In this document: positions 1-9,191 of the stretch, piece after piece | How the letters are laid out: the number at the start of each line of letters is the position of its first letter | Numbering within the stretch: the first letter of the stretch is position 1 | From: Chryseobacterium pennipullorum | Lineage (GTDB): Bacteria; Bacteroidota; Bacteroidia; Flavobacteriales; Weeksellaceae | Assembly: GCF_003384725.1 (NCBI RefSeq) | Contig: NZ_QNVV01000018.1 | Coordinates: 1-64,000 of the forward strand | Direction of reading: 5' to 3' | DNA: 64,000 nucleotides | Made by a program: the position numbers and the translations under genes | Notes under the pieces: generated by a model | Seen by the model: only the letters and a program-made list of their open reading frames with translations | Database searches by the model: none | Told to the model about the DNA's origin: nothing

Positions 1-18
1 GAACTAAGACTTTCTTAA
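1..18 (+). CDS. 3' end of an upstream lanthipeptide precursor (partial)
   Basis: The first 18 bases read in frame as Glu-Leu-Arg-Leu-Ser-stop. These are exactly the last five residues and stop of the complete precursor at 66-242. The window therefore starts inside the end of a second, paralogous precursor gene, only 47 bp upstream of the complete one. That the unseen part resembles the visible paralogue is inferred. Confidence 0.6.
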   Translation, partial: ELRLS

Positions 19-65
19 TTATCAAATCATTTTTTAACTCATACAAATCATTAAAATTTAACATC

Positions 66-242
66 ATGCAAAAAATCAAATTAACTAAAGGACTACAAAT
101 CAACAAAGAACAAATCAGCAAACTGCAGGAAGAGCAGATGAACAGCCTGAAAGGAGGTAACAACCGCATCCAGGCGCCTGCACAATCTTGTGGACAGTGT
201 TCTTGCCACGGGTCTACTCAGGCAGAATTAAGACTTTCTTAA
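66..242 (+). CDS. Class I lanthipeptide precursor peptide with GG leader (58 aa)
   Basis: This 58-residue ORF is too short for most gene callers. Its N-terminal leader starts MQKIKLTKGLQINKEQ, is rich in Lys, Gln and Glu, and ends in Leu-Lys-Gly-Gly at residues 28-31. That is the double-glycine site used by C39 peptidase exporters such as the one at 6714-8924. The 27-residue core contains three clustered Cys (CGQCSCHG) and several Ser/Thr, as needed for lanthionine rings, and ends in ELRLS. The leader type matches Bacteroidota class I lanthipeptide precursors. LanC-like, LanB and exporter genes follow directly. The ring pattern cannot be predicted from sequence alone. Confidence 0.85.
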   Translation: MQKIKLTKGLQINKEQISKLQEEQMNSLKGGNNRIQAPAQSCGQCSCHGSTQAELRLS

Positions 243-288
243 GCCCCTGCTAAAGAAACAAGAATAACCAAGCGTTATGCTTCTCTAT

Positions 289-322
289 AAAAGAGGGAGA
301 TCTAAAACCCTCCCTCTTTTAA
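289..322 (+). terminator. Hairpin between precursor and biosynthetic genes, likely attenuator
   Basis: A perfect 9-bp stem (AAGAGGGAG at 291-299 with CTCCCTCTT at 310-318) is followed by a short T run and an A-rich stretch. Its position between the precursor and the first modification enzyme suggests partial termination. That would give more precursor than enzyme transcript, as in many lantibiotic operons (inference). Confidence 0.6.
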
Positions 323-350
323 AAAAATATAATCCGATAGCTCCAAGATC

Positions 351-1523
351 ATGCAAAAAGAAAAATTAATCATCTCCGAAATAGAAGAATGTATCCGTAA
401 AAAAGATTCTGTACTCACCAGTATTGGCTTGAATAACGGGATACTCAGTGCATCTCTGTTCTACTATTATCATTATCTGATGACTCAGGAAGCCAAATCA
501 TTGGAACTGGTGACGTACTACATAGAAAAATCTCTATCTGCGCTGACGGAAGATTACAGGAGCTTTCACTTTAATGATGAAATCCGAGAGCTTGGATTAT
601 ATATATTATTTCTTAAACAACAGGGAATTCTGGATAATGATATTGATTCTCTTTTAGAAAACATCGATGAAATATTAGAAGAAATTCTTATTCAAAAGAT
701 GGAACAAGGAGATCTGGATCTTACCAGCGGCTTCCCAAGTATCGCAAAATATTTCGTGTTGCGGAATATTGCTGATAAGAAACAGCTGATATACAAAACC
801 ATTGACAGGATTACAGAACTGAGCCGGTCTGACGAGAATGGGAGTTACTGGATGTTTGATCTGCGCAATAAGGAGCTTCCTTATGTAGAACTGGGCTTAG
901 GCCATGGCGTAACAGGAGTAGTGAGCTACCTGCTTTTCCTCTACAAAAACAGGATCTTCACTGACCAATCTATCGCGCTCATTCATCGCGGGCTATCGTT
1001 TATCTGGGCTTGTAAAGAGAAAAATGCTGAGAACATCTCTCTTTTTCCCTTTAATGCTTATGAAAACAAGTATGTGGACTATCACAATCTGGCCTATGGA
1101 GAAATAGGAATCGGTTATACTTTTTACAATGCCGGTATCCTGCTCAACAACACAGATTATTCTGAAAAAGGATTGCATATCCTGCTGAATACCACGCGAT
1201 TTAAAGATACTGACAAAAAAATGATTCTGGAACCTGGATTAACCTATGGTTCTGCAGGCTTAACCGCCTTATATAAAAACATTTACCAGCTTACGGAGCA
1301 CGAAGCTTTTTTGGATGCAAAAGAATACTGGCACCAACACCTGCTTCAATACCAAAGTAACGAAAATACAAGCTGGGCGGGGTTTTCCCCTTACTATGCC
1401 AAACAGTACGAAAGCGTACATCTTGCTCTTGGACAAGGGATCACAGGAATTGGCATTATGCTAATGGCCGATATCACCAAAATGAATCACAGCTACGTCT
1501 CATTCTATAATTACGATCTATAA
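351..1523 (+). CDS. LanC-like cyclase homologue lacking zinc ligands
   Basis: A 390-residue protein with the repeated Gly-rich helical hairpins of the LanC alpha/alpha-toroid family. The GLGHG motif at about residues 182-186 keeps the His (H185) equivalent to the NisC active-site histidine. The usual WCYG motif reads LAYG (Ala248 replaces the zinc Cys), and the usual CHG motif reads GQG (361-363), so all three zinc ligands are missing. On its own it should not activate Cys thiols as canonical LanC does. Its stop overlaps the start of the second LanC-like gene by one base (TAATG), implying translational coupling. It could be a partner subunit, a peptide-binding chaperone or a decayed copy. Confidence 0.8.
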   Translation: MQKEKLIISEIEECIRKKDSVLTSIGLNNGILSASLFYYYHYLMTQEAKSLELVTYYIEKSLSALTEDYRSFHFNDEIRELGLYILFLKQQGILDNDIDSLLENIDEILEEILIQKMEQGDLDLTSGFPSIAKYFVLRNIADKKQLIYKTIDRITELSRSDENGSYWMFDLRNKELPYVELGLGHGVTGVVSYLLFLYKNRIFTDQSIALIHRGLSFIWACKEKNAENISLFPFNAYENKYVDYHNLAYGEIGIGYTFYNAGILLNNTDYSEKGLHILLNTTRFKDTDKKMILEPGLTYGSAGLTALYKNIYQLTEHEAFLDAKEYWHQHLLQYQSNENTSWAGFSPYYAKQYESVHLALGQGITGIGIMLMADITKMNHSYVSFYNYDL

Positions 1524-2680
1524 TGGAAACACTACAATCTTATAAAATTGACACTATTCTTGAGGAATATGACCAAAAAATCCTCCATTATGATTACAGT
1601 TCTTTACCAGACGGACTGTTATTCGGGAAATTGGGTTTATTACTTTATTTCTTATCTCATTATCAGATAAAAAAAGACGAGCAGTATCTCGGAAAGGTCA
1701 TCGCCATTCTGGAAGAAGTATTTGAGAATGCCAATCTTCAGAAAGAAGGTAATGTATACGCCCTCCCTGTTTTATCCAAAGGGCTTACAGGATTAGGAGT
1801 GATCCTTGATCTGCTGAAAAAAGCAGAACTGATAGAAGATGATTTTGATGAACAGATTGCAGACATCGGAGAAATTCTTTTCAGCCAGTCTATCAAAATG
1901 CTCCATGAAAACAATTATACTTTTTTTGACGGACCTATTGGGAACCTATATTATTTCAATACCGTCAAAAATGAACAATACAGCAGTGGACTTATAGATC
2001 TCCTTTACGAGGAATGTATGTCCCAACCCATCCCATTTGAAAATAAACTGAATGACAGTTTTGCAGATGGTATCAATTTAGGCTTCAATTACGGCTATTT
2101 ATCTATTGTAAATAATCTTTTGTCACTCCCCGTAATTCCGGAAAAGGCAAAACACATTATCAACTCATGCATCCAATTTATCATCTCGAATTTTGATATC
2201 CATGAGATAGAGAATGCCAAAATATATAAACCCTACAACTACACCGGAACAGCGGATGTTTTAAAACCGTTTCACAACAACAGGCTTTGCTGGTGCAACA
2301 GCGATCTTTCTTTCTCCTATCTTCTCTATAAAGCATCTGAAGCATTACAAAATGACCAATACAAAATGCTGGCTCATGAAATAGGAATGGAAACTACAAA
2401 ACGAAGGGTAATGGCCAATACCGGAATAGAGTTGGTCCATTATTGCCATGGAACTTCCGGACTTGTACAGCTTTACCACGAAGTATACCAAAGAGACCGG
2501 CAGCAGCCATACAAAGATTCAGAAAGGTTCTGGACGCAAAAGTCTCTCGAAATTCTGGAAAATGAGCTGGATCATCCGTTCACAGAACAGGACAGTTCTT
2601 TAATCTTTGGAAAAACAGGAGCGCTTCTTGCGCTCAATGATAAAATCGACAAAACTAATTATCTAAAATTTTTACTGTAA
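1523..2680 (+). CDS. LanC-like cyclase homologue with zinc site but without the GxxHG histidine
   Basis: A 385-residue LanC-family protein. It keeps the zinc-binding motifs RLCWC (R254, C258) and YCHG (C308, H309), which correspond to Arg, Cys, Cys and His of the NisC site. The GLxHG position reads GFNYG, so the active-site His is Tyr190. This is the mirror image of the protein before it, which has the His and lacks the metal ligands. Length is slightly below the usual 400 or so residues of LanC. It is probably the zinc-bearing cyclase of the cluster, possibly acting together with its neighbour (inference). Confidence 0.82.
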   Translation: METLQSYKIDTILEEYDQKILHYDYSSLPDGLLFGKLGLLLYFLSHYQIKKDEQYLGKVIAILEEVFENANLQKEGNVYALPVLSKGLTGLGVILDLLKKAELIEDDFDEQIADIGEILFSQSIKMLHENNYTFFDGPIGNLYYFNTVKNEQYSSGLIDLLYEECMSQPIPFENKLNDSFADGINLGFNYGYLSIVNNLLSLPVIPEKAKHIINSCIQFIISNFDIHEIENAKIYKPYNYTGTADVLKPFHNNRLCWCNSDLSFSYLLYKASEALQNDQYKMLAHEIGMETTKRRVMANTGIELVHYCHGTSGLVQLYHEVYQRDRQQPYKDSERFWTQKSLEILENELDHPFTEQDSSLIFGKTGALLALNDKIDKTNYLKFLL

Positions 2681-2681
2681 C

Positions 2682-3632
2682 ATGAAAACAAAAAGCATAG
2701 GATTACTGGAATTAGGCTACAGAAGTGGCAAAGATTCAATGACGGCTCTTAACGACGTGGTGGATTATGCCCTTCATGCAGAAAGATTAGGATACAGCAG
2801 ATTCTGGCTGGCCGAGCATCATTATTCTCACATCAAAAATCTTGCATTCTCCAATCCCGATATCGTCATTGCCATGATCGCGGGAATGACAGAAAAGATA
2901 AGAGTAGGATCCGCAGGCACTTCTGTTCCCAGCTACTCACCTTATGCAGTCGCCACTACCTATAAACTGAGCAACAATCTTTTTAACGGAAGAATAGATC
3001 TTGGATTATCAAAAGGAGTTCCCGAAAGCCGGTATACCAAAGATCTTCTGAACCCGGATATGCTTACCAAGGGAATCGGGAATGTCTTTAAAGAAAATGC
3101 CTACACCATCCATGAACTTTTATATTCGGAAATTGAAAAAAATGAAAAAGAAGGGATATTAATTCCACCGTATGGCGGGCTGATCCCTGAGCTTTGGTAT
3201 CTTTCTTCTTCTTTAGGCAACGCAGAGGATGCTATACATTTACATTCCAATTACTGTATTTCATTATTTCATAATAACGGTAAATTCCTGGAAGGCCTTG
3301 AAGATAAAAGAGAGGAAATCAATGCCTATAAAAATTCGTTTTTACAGAAAAACGGCTTCATTCCCAAGCTTTCTTTAGCCTTGGCGGTTAACCTTTCAGA
3401 CTTTAATGAATTGGAAACCAAAGCAGAACAGGAGGCTGAATCTTTCAAGGTTCTCAACCTCAGCTTTCAGGAGCTTTATGAACTGATAGCCCAGCTTGAC
3501 AACAAGCTTCCTATTGATGAATTCATTTTATATGATACGGAATCCGACAGCGACAAGAAAATAGAAAATGCTGAAACCATTAGCAATTACTATAACCTAC
3601 AATCTTTTCACCATGAAAATGCAACTCGATAA
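2682..3632 (+). CDS. LLM-class (luciferase-like) flavin-dependent oxidoreductase
   Basis: A 316-residue protein with the luciferase-like TIM-barrel signatures FWLAEHHY (residues 41-48), RVGSAGTSVPSYSP and GRIDLGLSKG, resembling the MsnO8-type branch. It starts one base after the lanC-like stop and overlaps lanB, so it belongs to the lanthipeptide operon. A tailoring role is likely, for example reduction of dehydroalanine/dehydrobutyrine to D-amino acids, or thioether oxidation. Reductases of this superfamily act on some Streptomyces lanthipeptides using F420. Bacteroidota are not known to make F420, so FMN is the more likely cofactor. The reaction itself is an inference. Confidence 0.8.
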   Translation: MKTKSIGLLELGYRSGKDSMTALNDVVDYALHAERLGYSRFWLAEHHYSHIKNLAFSNPDIVIAMIAGMTEKIRVGSAGTSVPSYSPYAVATTYKLSNNLFNGRIDLGLSKGVPESRYTKDLLNPDMLTKGIGNVFKENAYTIHELLYSEIEKNEKEGILIPPYGGLIPELWYLSSSLGNAEDAIHLHSNYCISLFHNNGKFLEGLEDKREEINAYKNSFLQKNGFIPKLSLALAVNLSDFNELETKAEQEAESFKVLNLSFQELYELIAQLDNKLPIDEFILYDTESDSDKKIENAETISNYYNLQSFHHENATR

Positions 3633-6600
3633 TATAAACGTTGGTTTTATGAGGAACGCCCTGTACTCATTTAAGCAATATAAAAATATACCCAAAAAGA
3701 CAGAAGAGCTCGATCATTTTGTGCTGGAGCTATGGAATGATACCATCTTCAGAGAGGCAATATTCCTGGCATCATCAGAATTGTACCATGAATGGGCAAA
3801 ACTTTGCCAGCATGATATTTCATTGCCGTTGGCTAAAAGAAACAGAATAAACAATTCCATTCTGAAATACTTCATCCGGATGACCACAAGGTCTACTCCT
3901 TTCGGAACATTTGCTTCTCATTCAACTTTTGAATTAAGCTCAGAATCCCGGAATATTGAGCAGGACAACATGCATTCTATTAGCCGGTACAGCACTTTGG
4001 ACTTGTCTTTTCTATTTCAGGTGATCGCATTGATTAACAGAGACTTTCCTGAAGTTCACGACTATTCACTCAACGATTCCATCTACAAACTAGGGGATTA
4101 TTACCGCTATATTGAAACCACAATACAGAACGAAAAAAGAATTTACACCTTAAGCTCTCTGGAAAAGGATGACCTTCTGGATTTTCTGGTTGAGACCGCT
4201 GCTGGTCGCTCCTATTCCTTCGAAAATTTGGTTTCCCTGGTTACAGATAATGTAGAAGGTGTTTCTGAAGAAGATGCGAGATACTATATCTTTAGTCTGA
4301 TTGATGCTCAGTTTTTCAAAAGCAATTTTGACATCTGCCTGAATGAGCGGTCTCCGCTCCGCCAGACCATAGATTACATCTCCTCAAAAAAGAATCTTCA
4401 TCCTGAGCTGGACGCTTATATGGAAAACCTGATCAGAATGGAAGACTATCTGGCATTACTCAACTCCGGAATAGGACAACCACAGGAGTATTACGACGAA
4501 ATATTCTCTATTGCAAATCGTTTTTCCGTTTTGTACGACAAAAAACATCTGATCAATTCATCCCTAAAAAGAAATCTTGATTTCTCTCCTGTTACCAAAG
4601 AAGATCTTTCCAGGATTAAAAAAGGAATCGGTGTACTATCTTCTTTTTGGGACAAGGGAAACGAAGCGGTCAATGAGAATTTAGAAAACTTCAAAAGAAT
4701 GTTCTATTCAAGATACGAAGATAACCTGGTTCCTCTGGTAGAGGTTCTGGATAATGAAAGCGGAATTGGATATGTGCAGGAACAAAATAATGACACTGAT
4801 TTTTCTTCGCTGCTGGACACCTTAAGCTGGCCGGCTGCCGAAAGTGATGCATTTACACTCACCTACCAGAAAAAACACCACGAATTCTGGCGAAGAGCCA
4901 TCAGTAAAGCAATTACTCAGGGCGACAATTCCATAGATCTTAACGAACATGATATTCAGTCTCTTGAAGGAGCAGAGGACATCAATTTAGCAAAATCCCT
5001 GTCTATTATGCTGGAGAAAGTTTCAGGCAAAATCGCAATCAGTTCTGTAGCGGGGACAAGCGGTATTAATCTGATTGCCAGATTCTCCAGTGAAGACGAC
5101 GAGGTTTTGGGGCCCATGAACAAAATAATAAAGGAAGAGCAGAATAATACCCATTTCATCTATGCAGAGCTATTGCATCTCCCGGATAACAGGGCAGGTA
5201 ATATTCTGTTGAGACAGGTAAAAAGAGGAAACCAGCTGTCTTACCTTACCAAAGCGTCATCATCGGAGCAAACGATCCATTTAAATGATTTATATCTCAA
5301 AATGGTCAACAGCAGAATGGTTCTATTCCATAAAGAACTTAATAAGGAGGTTAAAGTTTTCCATTCTACCGCTCATAATTTTGATTATAATTCTCTTCCG
5401 GTGTACCAGTTTCTATGTGATCTTCAGAAACAGGATATTTCTCCCGGCTTAGTATTAAATATCGGAGAATCCAATTACCTGATGTATGATTACGTACCCC
5501 GCATCACATTTGGTGATGATATTATCTTTACGTCCGCCCTTTGGAGAGTATACCAGAATGAGGTACCCGGAATTAAATCAAAAAACAGCTCAGAATGCAT
5601 TAAGATCTTACAGCAGTATCTGTCTGACAGGAAAGTGAGCCGGTATTTCTTTATCTCACAGGGAGATAACAAATTGCTTATCGATTCTCAAAATGACAAT
5701 CTGGTATTTTTCCTTGTGGAAGAATTGAGAGCAAAGCAAAGACTTGTTTTAACGGAATGCCTGTATGATCTCGATCATGATGAGTTCAGCAACGAAATTA
5801 TAATGCCTCTGATCAACAAAAATCATAAAGCAATTCAAACAGAGCTTTCAGAACATATTTTCAACAGGAATATTTCTGATCATAAATTCATTCCTGGAAA
5901 CAAGTGGCTGTATTACAAAATTTATTGCGGGACCAAATCATCAGACAAAATAGTGAAAGATGTTTTCCCTACACTCCTTCCCCAGCTAACTGAAGATGAT
6001 CTGATAAAAAAATGGTTCTACATCAGATACAACGATCCCGATAACCATATCAGGCTGAGACTGGAAATTAACGACGAAGACTTGACCAATACAGCTAAAA
6101 TCATCACCACATTTAATGAGTATTTTGATAAATACATCAGCGAAGGTATGATCAACAAAGTGGAAATCGGAACCTATGACAGGGAATATGACCGGTATGA
6201 GGGTGAATTTATCAATACAGCTGAACATATTTTTTACTATGACAGCACTTTGGTTGTAGATCTGCTCAGAAACATTGAAAACAACGATGATCTGTGGTTA
6301 TACGCCATTAAAAGTATTGACACCTATTTTAATGTTTTCAATATTGATCTGGACGGGCGGTATACCATCATCAGCAATCTTTATATCGGCTTCCAGCGTG
6401 AGTTCAATGTAGACAGCAATCTCAAGAAGCAGCTGGATTTAAAATACAGAAATCACCTGGATATCATCAGTGAGATGGTAGAGACCACAGACCTCAGTTC
6501 GCCTTATTCTCAGTTTATCCTTTCTGTTACAGAAAACTGCAGGGAAATCGAGAGCCTCACGCCCAAACAAAAGGAGAAATTGGTAAGCAGCTTTATCCAT

Positions 6601-6717
6601 ATGCACATCAACAGGCTGATCAGATCCAGACACAGAATGCATGAATTAATTATTTATGGCATTGTAGAGAAGTACTATAAAATGAAAATTGGCAAAAGAA
6701 AATATCTAGTATCATGA
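3613..6717 (+). CDS. Full-length lantibiotic dehydratase (LanB)
   Basis: About 1034 residues. The N-terminal Lant_dehydr domain, which transfers glutamate from Glu-tRNA to Ser/Thr, carries the RSTPFGTFAS block. The C-terminal elimination domain (SpaB_C) begins near GNKWLYYKIYCG and contains WFYIRYNDPDNHIRLRL. Many Bacteroidota clusters split these domains; here they are fused. The frame is open from ATG 3568, but ATG 3613 (MKMQLDN) places the conserved GFMRNALYSF segment near the N-terminus and reduces the overlap with the oxidoreductase to 20 bp, so it is preferred. It ends in an ATGA overlap with the exporter gene. Confidence 0.92.
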   Translation: MKMQLDNINVGFMRNALYSFKQYKNIPKKTEELDHFVLELWNDTIFREAIFLASSELYHEWAKLCQHDISLPLAKRNRINNSILKYFIRMTTRSTPFGTFASHSTFELSSESRNIEQDNMHSISRYSTLDLSFLFQVIALINRDFPEVHDYSLNDSIYKLGDYYRYIETTIQNEKRIYTLSSLEKDDLLDFLVETAAGRSYSFENLVSLVTDNVEGVSEEDARYYIFSLIDAQFFKSNFDICLNERSPLRQTIDYISSKKNLHPELDAYMENLIRMEDYLALLNSGIGQPQEYYDEIFSIANRFSVLYDKKHLINSSLKRNLDFSPVTKEDLSRIKKGIGVLSSFWDKGNEAVNENLENFKRMFYSRYEDNLVPLVEVLDNESGIGYVQEQNNDTDFSSLLDTLSWPAAESDAFTLTYQKKHHEFWRRAISKAITQGDNSIDLNEHDIQSLEGAEDINLAKSLSIMLEKVSGKIAISSVAGTSGINLIARFSSEDDEVLGPMNKIIKEEQNNTHFIYAELLHLPDNRAGNILLRQVKRGNQLSYLTKASSSEQTIHLNDLYLKMVNSRMVLFHKELNKEVKVFHSTAHNFDYNSLPVYQFLCDLQKQDISPGLVLNIGESNYLMYDYVPRITFGDDIIFTSALWRVYQNEVPGIKSKNSSECIKILQQYLSDRKVSRYFFISQGDNKLLIDSQNDNLVFFLVEELRAKQRLVLTECLYDLDHDEFSNEIIMPLINKNHKAIQTELSEHIFNRNISDHKFIPGNKWLYYKIYCGTKSSDKIVKDVFPTLLPQLTEDDLIKKWFYIRYNDPDNHIRLRLEINDEDLTNTAKIITTFNEYFDKYISEGMINKVEIGTYDREYDRYEGEFINTAEHIFYYDSTLVVDLLRNIENNDDLWLYAIKSIDTYFNVFNIDLDGRYTIISNLYIGFQREFNVDSNLKKQLDLKYRNHLDIISEMVETTDLSSPYSQFILSVTENCREIESLTPKQKEKLVSSFIHMHINRLIRSRHRMHELIIYGIVEKYYKMKIGKRKYLVS

Positions 6718-8924
6718 AGCTCAAATTTATCCCTCAACACGATCAAATGGACTGCGGTCCTGCCTGCATTGCCATGGTGGCTTCCTACTTTGGCAAGCAG
6801 ATCCCCTTACATTTCTTAAAGGAGAATGCAAATTTATCACGGGAAGGTGTTAGTTTACTAAGTATTAGTGAATTGTGCGAGAATATTGGATTCGAAACAT
6901 ACCCAGCCAAGCTTACTTTAAAAACGCTGGACGAAAACGGAAGCTTACCTTGTATTCTTCACTGGAACAAAAACCACTTTGTGGTGTTACTCGATGTAAA
7001 GAAAAGTATTTTTACAGGGAAGAAACGGTATAAAATTGCAGACCCGAGCCATGGAATGATCTGGATCAGTGAAAAAGATTTTCTTAAAAGCTGGCTATCC
7101 GACGGTGATAGTGGAATCGCTCTTTTTGTAAGTCCTACCAACAGCTTTTTTCAGCAATCCTTCCCTGAAGAAAACAAAGTCAACCTTTCTTTTGCCTTAA
7201 AGTACTTTAAAGAGCATAAAAAGAAATTCCTTTTTTTATCTGCAATGCTTCTATTGGGAAGCTGCCTGAGCCTGGTATTTCCGTTTCTTACGCAAACCCT
7301 TATAGACAAAGGGGTAAATACTAAGGATATAAATCTCATCACAGTCATTCTTATTTCTCAGATTGCCCTCTATGTAGGAAGCATTACCATAGAAATTCTT
7401 CGAAACTGGCTTATGATTCATATCGGAACAAGAATAAGTATTTCTATTATTTCAGACTTTTTAAAGAAAATGCTTTTGCTTCCGATGGGCTTTTTCGATT
7501 CGAAAATGAAGGGAGACTTTACCCAAAGAATACAAGACAACGAAAGGATTGAAGACTTCCTTACGTCACAGAGTCTGATGACTTTCTTCTCCATGATTAC
7601 CTTCCTGGTCTTCTTTGGTGTGCTCTGGTACTATAATGTATCTATTGTATTCATTTATTCGGCACTGACTGCCTTATCATTAGGCTGGGCTCAATATTGG
7701 CTGAAAAAGAGAGAAGTTCTGGATTATTATCGATTCAGAGAAAAAGGAGAAAGCCAGGAAAGCGTATACGAAATCCTGAACGGTGTTTCCGAAATGAAAC
7801 TCAATCAATTCGAAGAGTATAAGAGAAAAGAATGGGAAGGAATCCAGAATAAGCTTTTCAAAACTACACTTCGCATTATGAAAGTGGATCAGTTCCAGTT
7901 TTCAGGCTTTGAATTTCTTAATCAGTTAAAAAATATCTTAGTGACTTTCTTTGCGGCCCTTCAGGTGGTAAAAGGAAATATGACGATTGGCGAACTTCTG
8001 GCCATCTCCTATATCATTGGACAGCTGAACTCTCCCGTTAACCAGATGGTTTCTTTCTTCCGTACCCTCCAGGACGCCAAACTGAGCCTTTCCAGATTAA
8101 ATGAAGTACAGCATCATGATGAGGAAGAAAAGGAAGGACTGAAAGCGGTCAGCATCAATAATACAACTGCAGACCACGGAGAAGAGAGAGGCATCACATT
8201 GCAAAACCTTTCTTTCCAGTATGAAGGGCCCAAATCTCCTTTTGTTTTAAAAGACGTTAACCTCTTTATTCCTGAAGGAAAAGTTACAGCTATCGTAGGA
8301 GCGAGTGGAAGCGGAAAAACAACTTTAATGAAGCTGCTTTTGAAGTTTTATAACCCTACATGCGGTTCCATTCATTATAATGATGATGATATTCTTACGC
8401 TGTCTCCAAAAAGCATCAGAGAAAACTACGGCGTAGTGATGCAGGACGGTTTTATTTTTTCGGATAGCATCGAAAGAAATATTGCGACCAGTGATGTGGA
8501 AATTAATACCAGGAAAATGGAAAATGCAGTAAGAATTGCCAATATTTCATCTTTTATTGATGCCCTTCCTTTAGGATATAACACCAAGATCGGTGCATCC
8601 GGAAACGGAATCTCCGGAGGTCAGAAGCAAAGAGTTCTTATTGCAAGAGCGGTATACAAAAACCCTCACTTTATATTGTTTGATGAAGCAACCTCTGCCC
8701 TTGATGCTGAAAACGAAAAAATCATTCATGATAACCTGCAGGAGTTCTTCAAAGGCAAAACGGTAATTATCGTAGCGCATCGTTTAAGTACCGTGAAAAA
8801 TGCAGATCAGATCATTGTTCTGAAAAACGGCTCTGTGGTTGAAAAAGGCAACCATCAGGATCTGGTCAACAGAAAAGCAGATTATTATACCCTCGTAAAA
8901 AATCAGCTTGAACTGGGGAACTAA
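6714..8924 (+). CDS. C39 peptidase-containing ABC exporter (LanT type)
   Basis: A 736-residue bifunctional exporter. The N-terminal C39 cysteine peptidase has Cys14 in DCGPAC, His88 in KNHFVVL and Asp110 in DPSHGM, and would cut the precursor after Gly-Gly. A six-helix transmembrane domain follows at about 160-450, then an ATP-binding domain with Walker A GASGSGKTT, signature SGGQKQR, Walker B FILFDEATSALD and the H-loop VAHRLS. It starts in a 4-bp ATGA overlap with lanB and ends at a strong terminator, so it is the last gene of the cluster. No dedicated immunity gene is seen downstream. Confidence 0.95.
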   Translation: MKLKFIPQHDQMDCGPACIAMVASYFGKQIPLHFLKENANLSREGVSLLSISELCENIGFETYPAKLTLKTLDENGSLPCILHWNKNHFVVLLDVKKSIFTGKKRYKIADPSHGMIWISEKDFLKSWLSDGDSGIALFVSPTNSFFQQSFPEENKVNLSFALKYFKEHKKKFLFLSAMLLLGSCLSLVFPFLTQTLIDKGVNTKDINLITVILISQIALYVGSITIEILRNWLMIHIGTRISISIISDFLKKMLLLPMGFFDSKMKGDFTQRIQDNERIEDFLTSQSLMTFFSMITFLVFFGVLWYYNVSIVFIYSALTALSLGWAQYWLKKREVLDYYRFREKGESQESVYEILNGVSEMKLNQFEEYKRKEWEGIQNKLFKTTLRIMKVDQFQFSGFEFLNQLKNILVTFFAALQVVKGNMTIGELLAISYIIGQLNSPVNQMVSFFRTLQDAKLSLSRLNEVQHHDEEEKEGLKAVSINNTTADHGEERGITLQNLSFQYEGPKSPFVLKDVNLFIPEGKVTAIVGASGSGKTTLMKLLLKFYNPTCGSIHYNDDDILTLSPKSIRENYGVVMQDGFIFSDSIERNIATSDVEINTRKMENAVRIANISSFIDALPLGYNTKIGASGNGISGGQKQRVLIARAVYKNPHFILFDEATSALDAENEKIIHDNLQEFFKGKTVIIVAHRLSTVKNADQIIVLKNGSVVEKGNHQDLVNRKADYYTLVKNQLELGN

Positions 8925-8947
8925 TCACCTCTCAATATATCATTCTT

Positions 8948-8980
8948 ACCGTTTCACAGCTTGTGAAGCGGTTTTTTTTT
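8948..8980 (+). terminator. Rho-independent terminator of the lanthipeptide operon
   Basis: CCGTTTCAC pairs with GTGAAGCGG (one G-T wobble) and is followed by nine T. It lies 23 bp after the exporter stop. Confidence 0.9.
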
Positions 8981-9004
8981 AATCGTCTGAATATAACAAA
9001 ATGA

Positions 9005-9035
9005 AAGCCCTCCGTAATCCAATTACAGAGGGCTT
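9005..9035 (-). terminator. Terminator of the first tRNA unit
   Basis: AAGCCCTC pairs with GAGGGCTT, extended by CGTAA/TTAC. On the minus strand it follows the tRNA-Leu gene directly. The same hairpin ends the second tRNA unit. Confidence 0.75.
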
Positions 9036-9037
9036 AG

Positions 9038-9121
9038 TACCCCAGGCGGGACTTGAACCCGCACACCAAAAGAGGTACAGGATTTTAAGTCCTGCGTGTC
9101 TACCAGTTCCACCACCAGGGC
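9038..9121 (-). tRNA. tRNA-Leu (anticodon UAA)
   Basis: On the minus strand the gene starts GCCCTGGTGGTGGAACTGG. The anticodon loop is CTTAAAA (anticodon TAA), there is a long variable arm as in tRNA-Leu, and the T-arm is GGGTTCAAGTCCC. The acceptor stem closes with several G-U pairs and the discriminator is A. CCA is not encoded. Confidence 0.92.
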
Positions 9122-9191
9122 ATGGTGAGGCAAAAAAAAAGATTCGAACCAGAGGTTCCAATCTTTAAAACGTTTAAGAGTTTTTCGCTTG

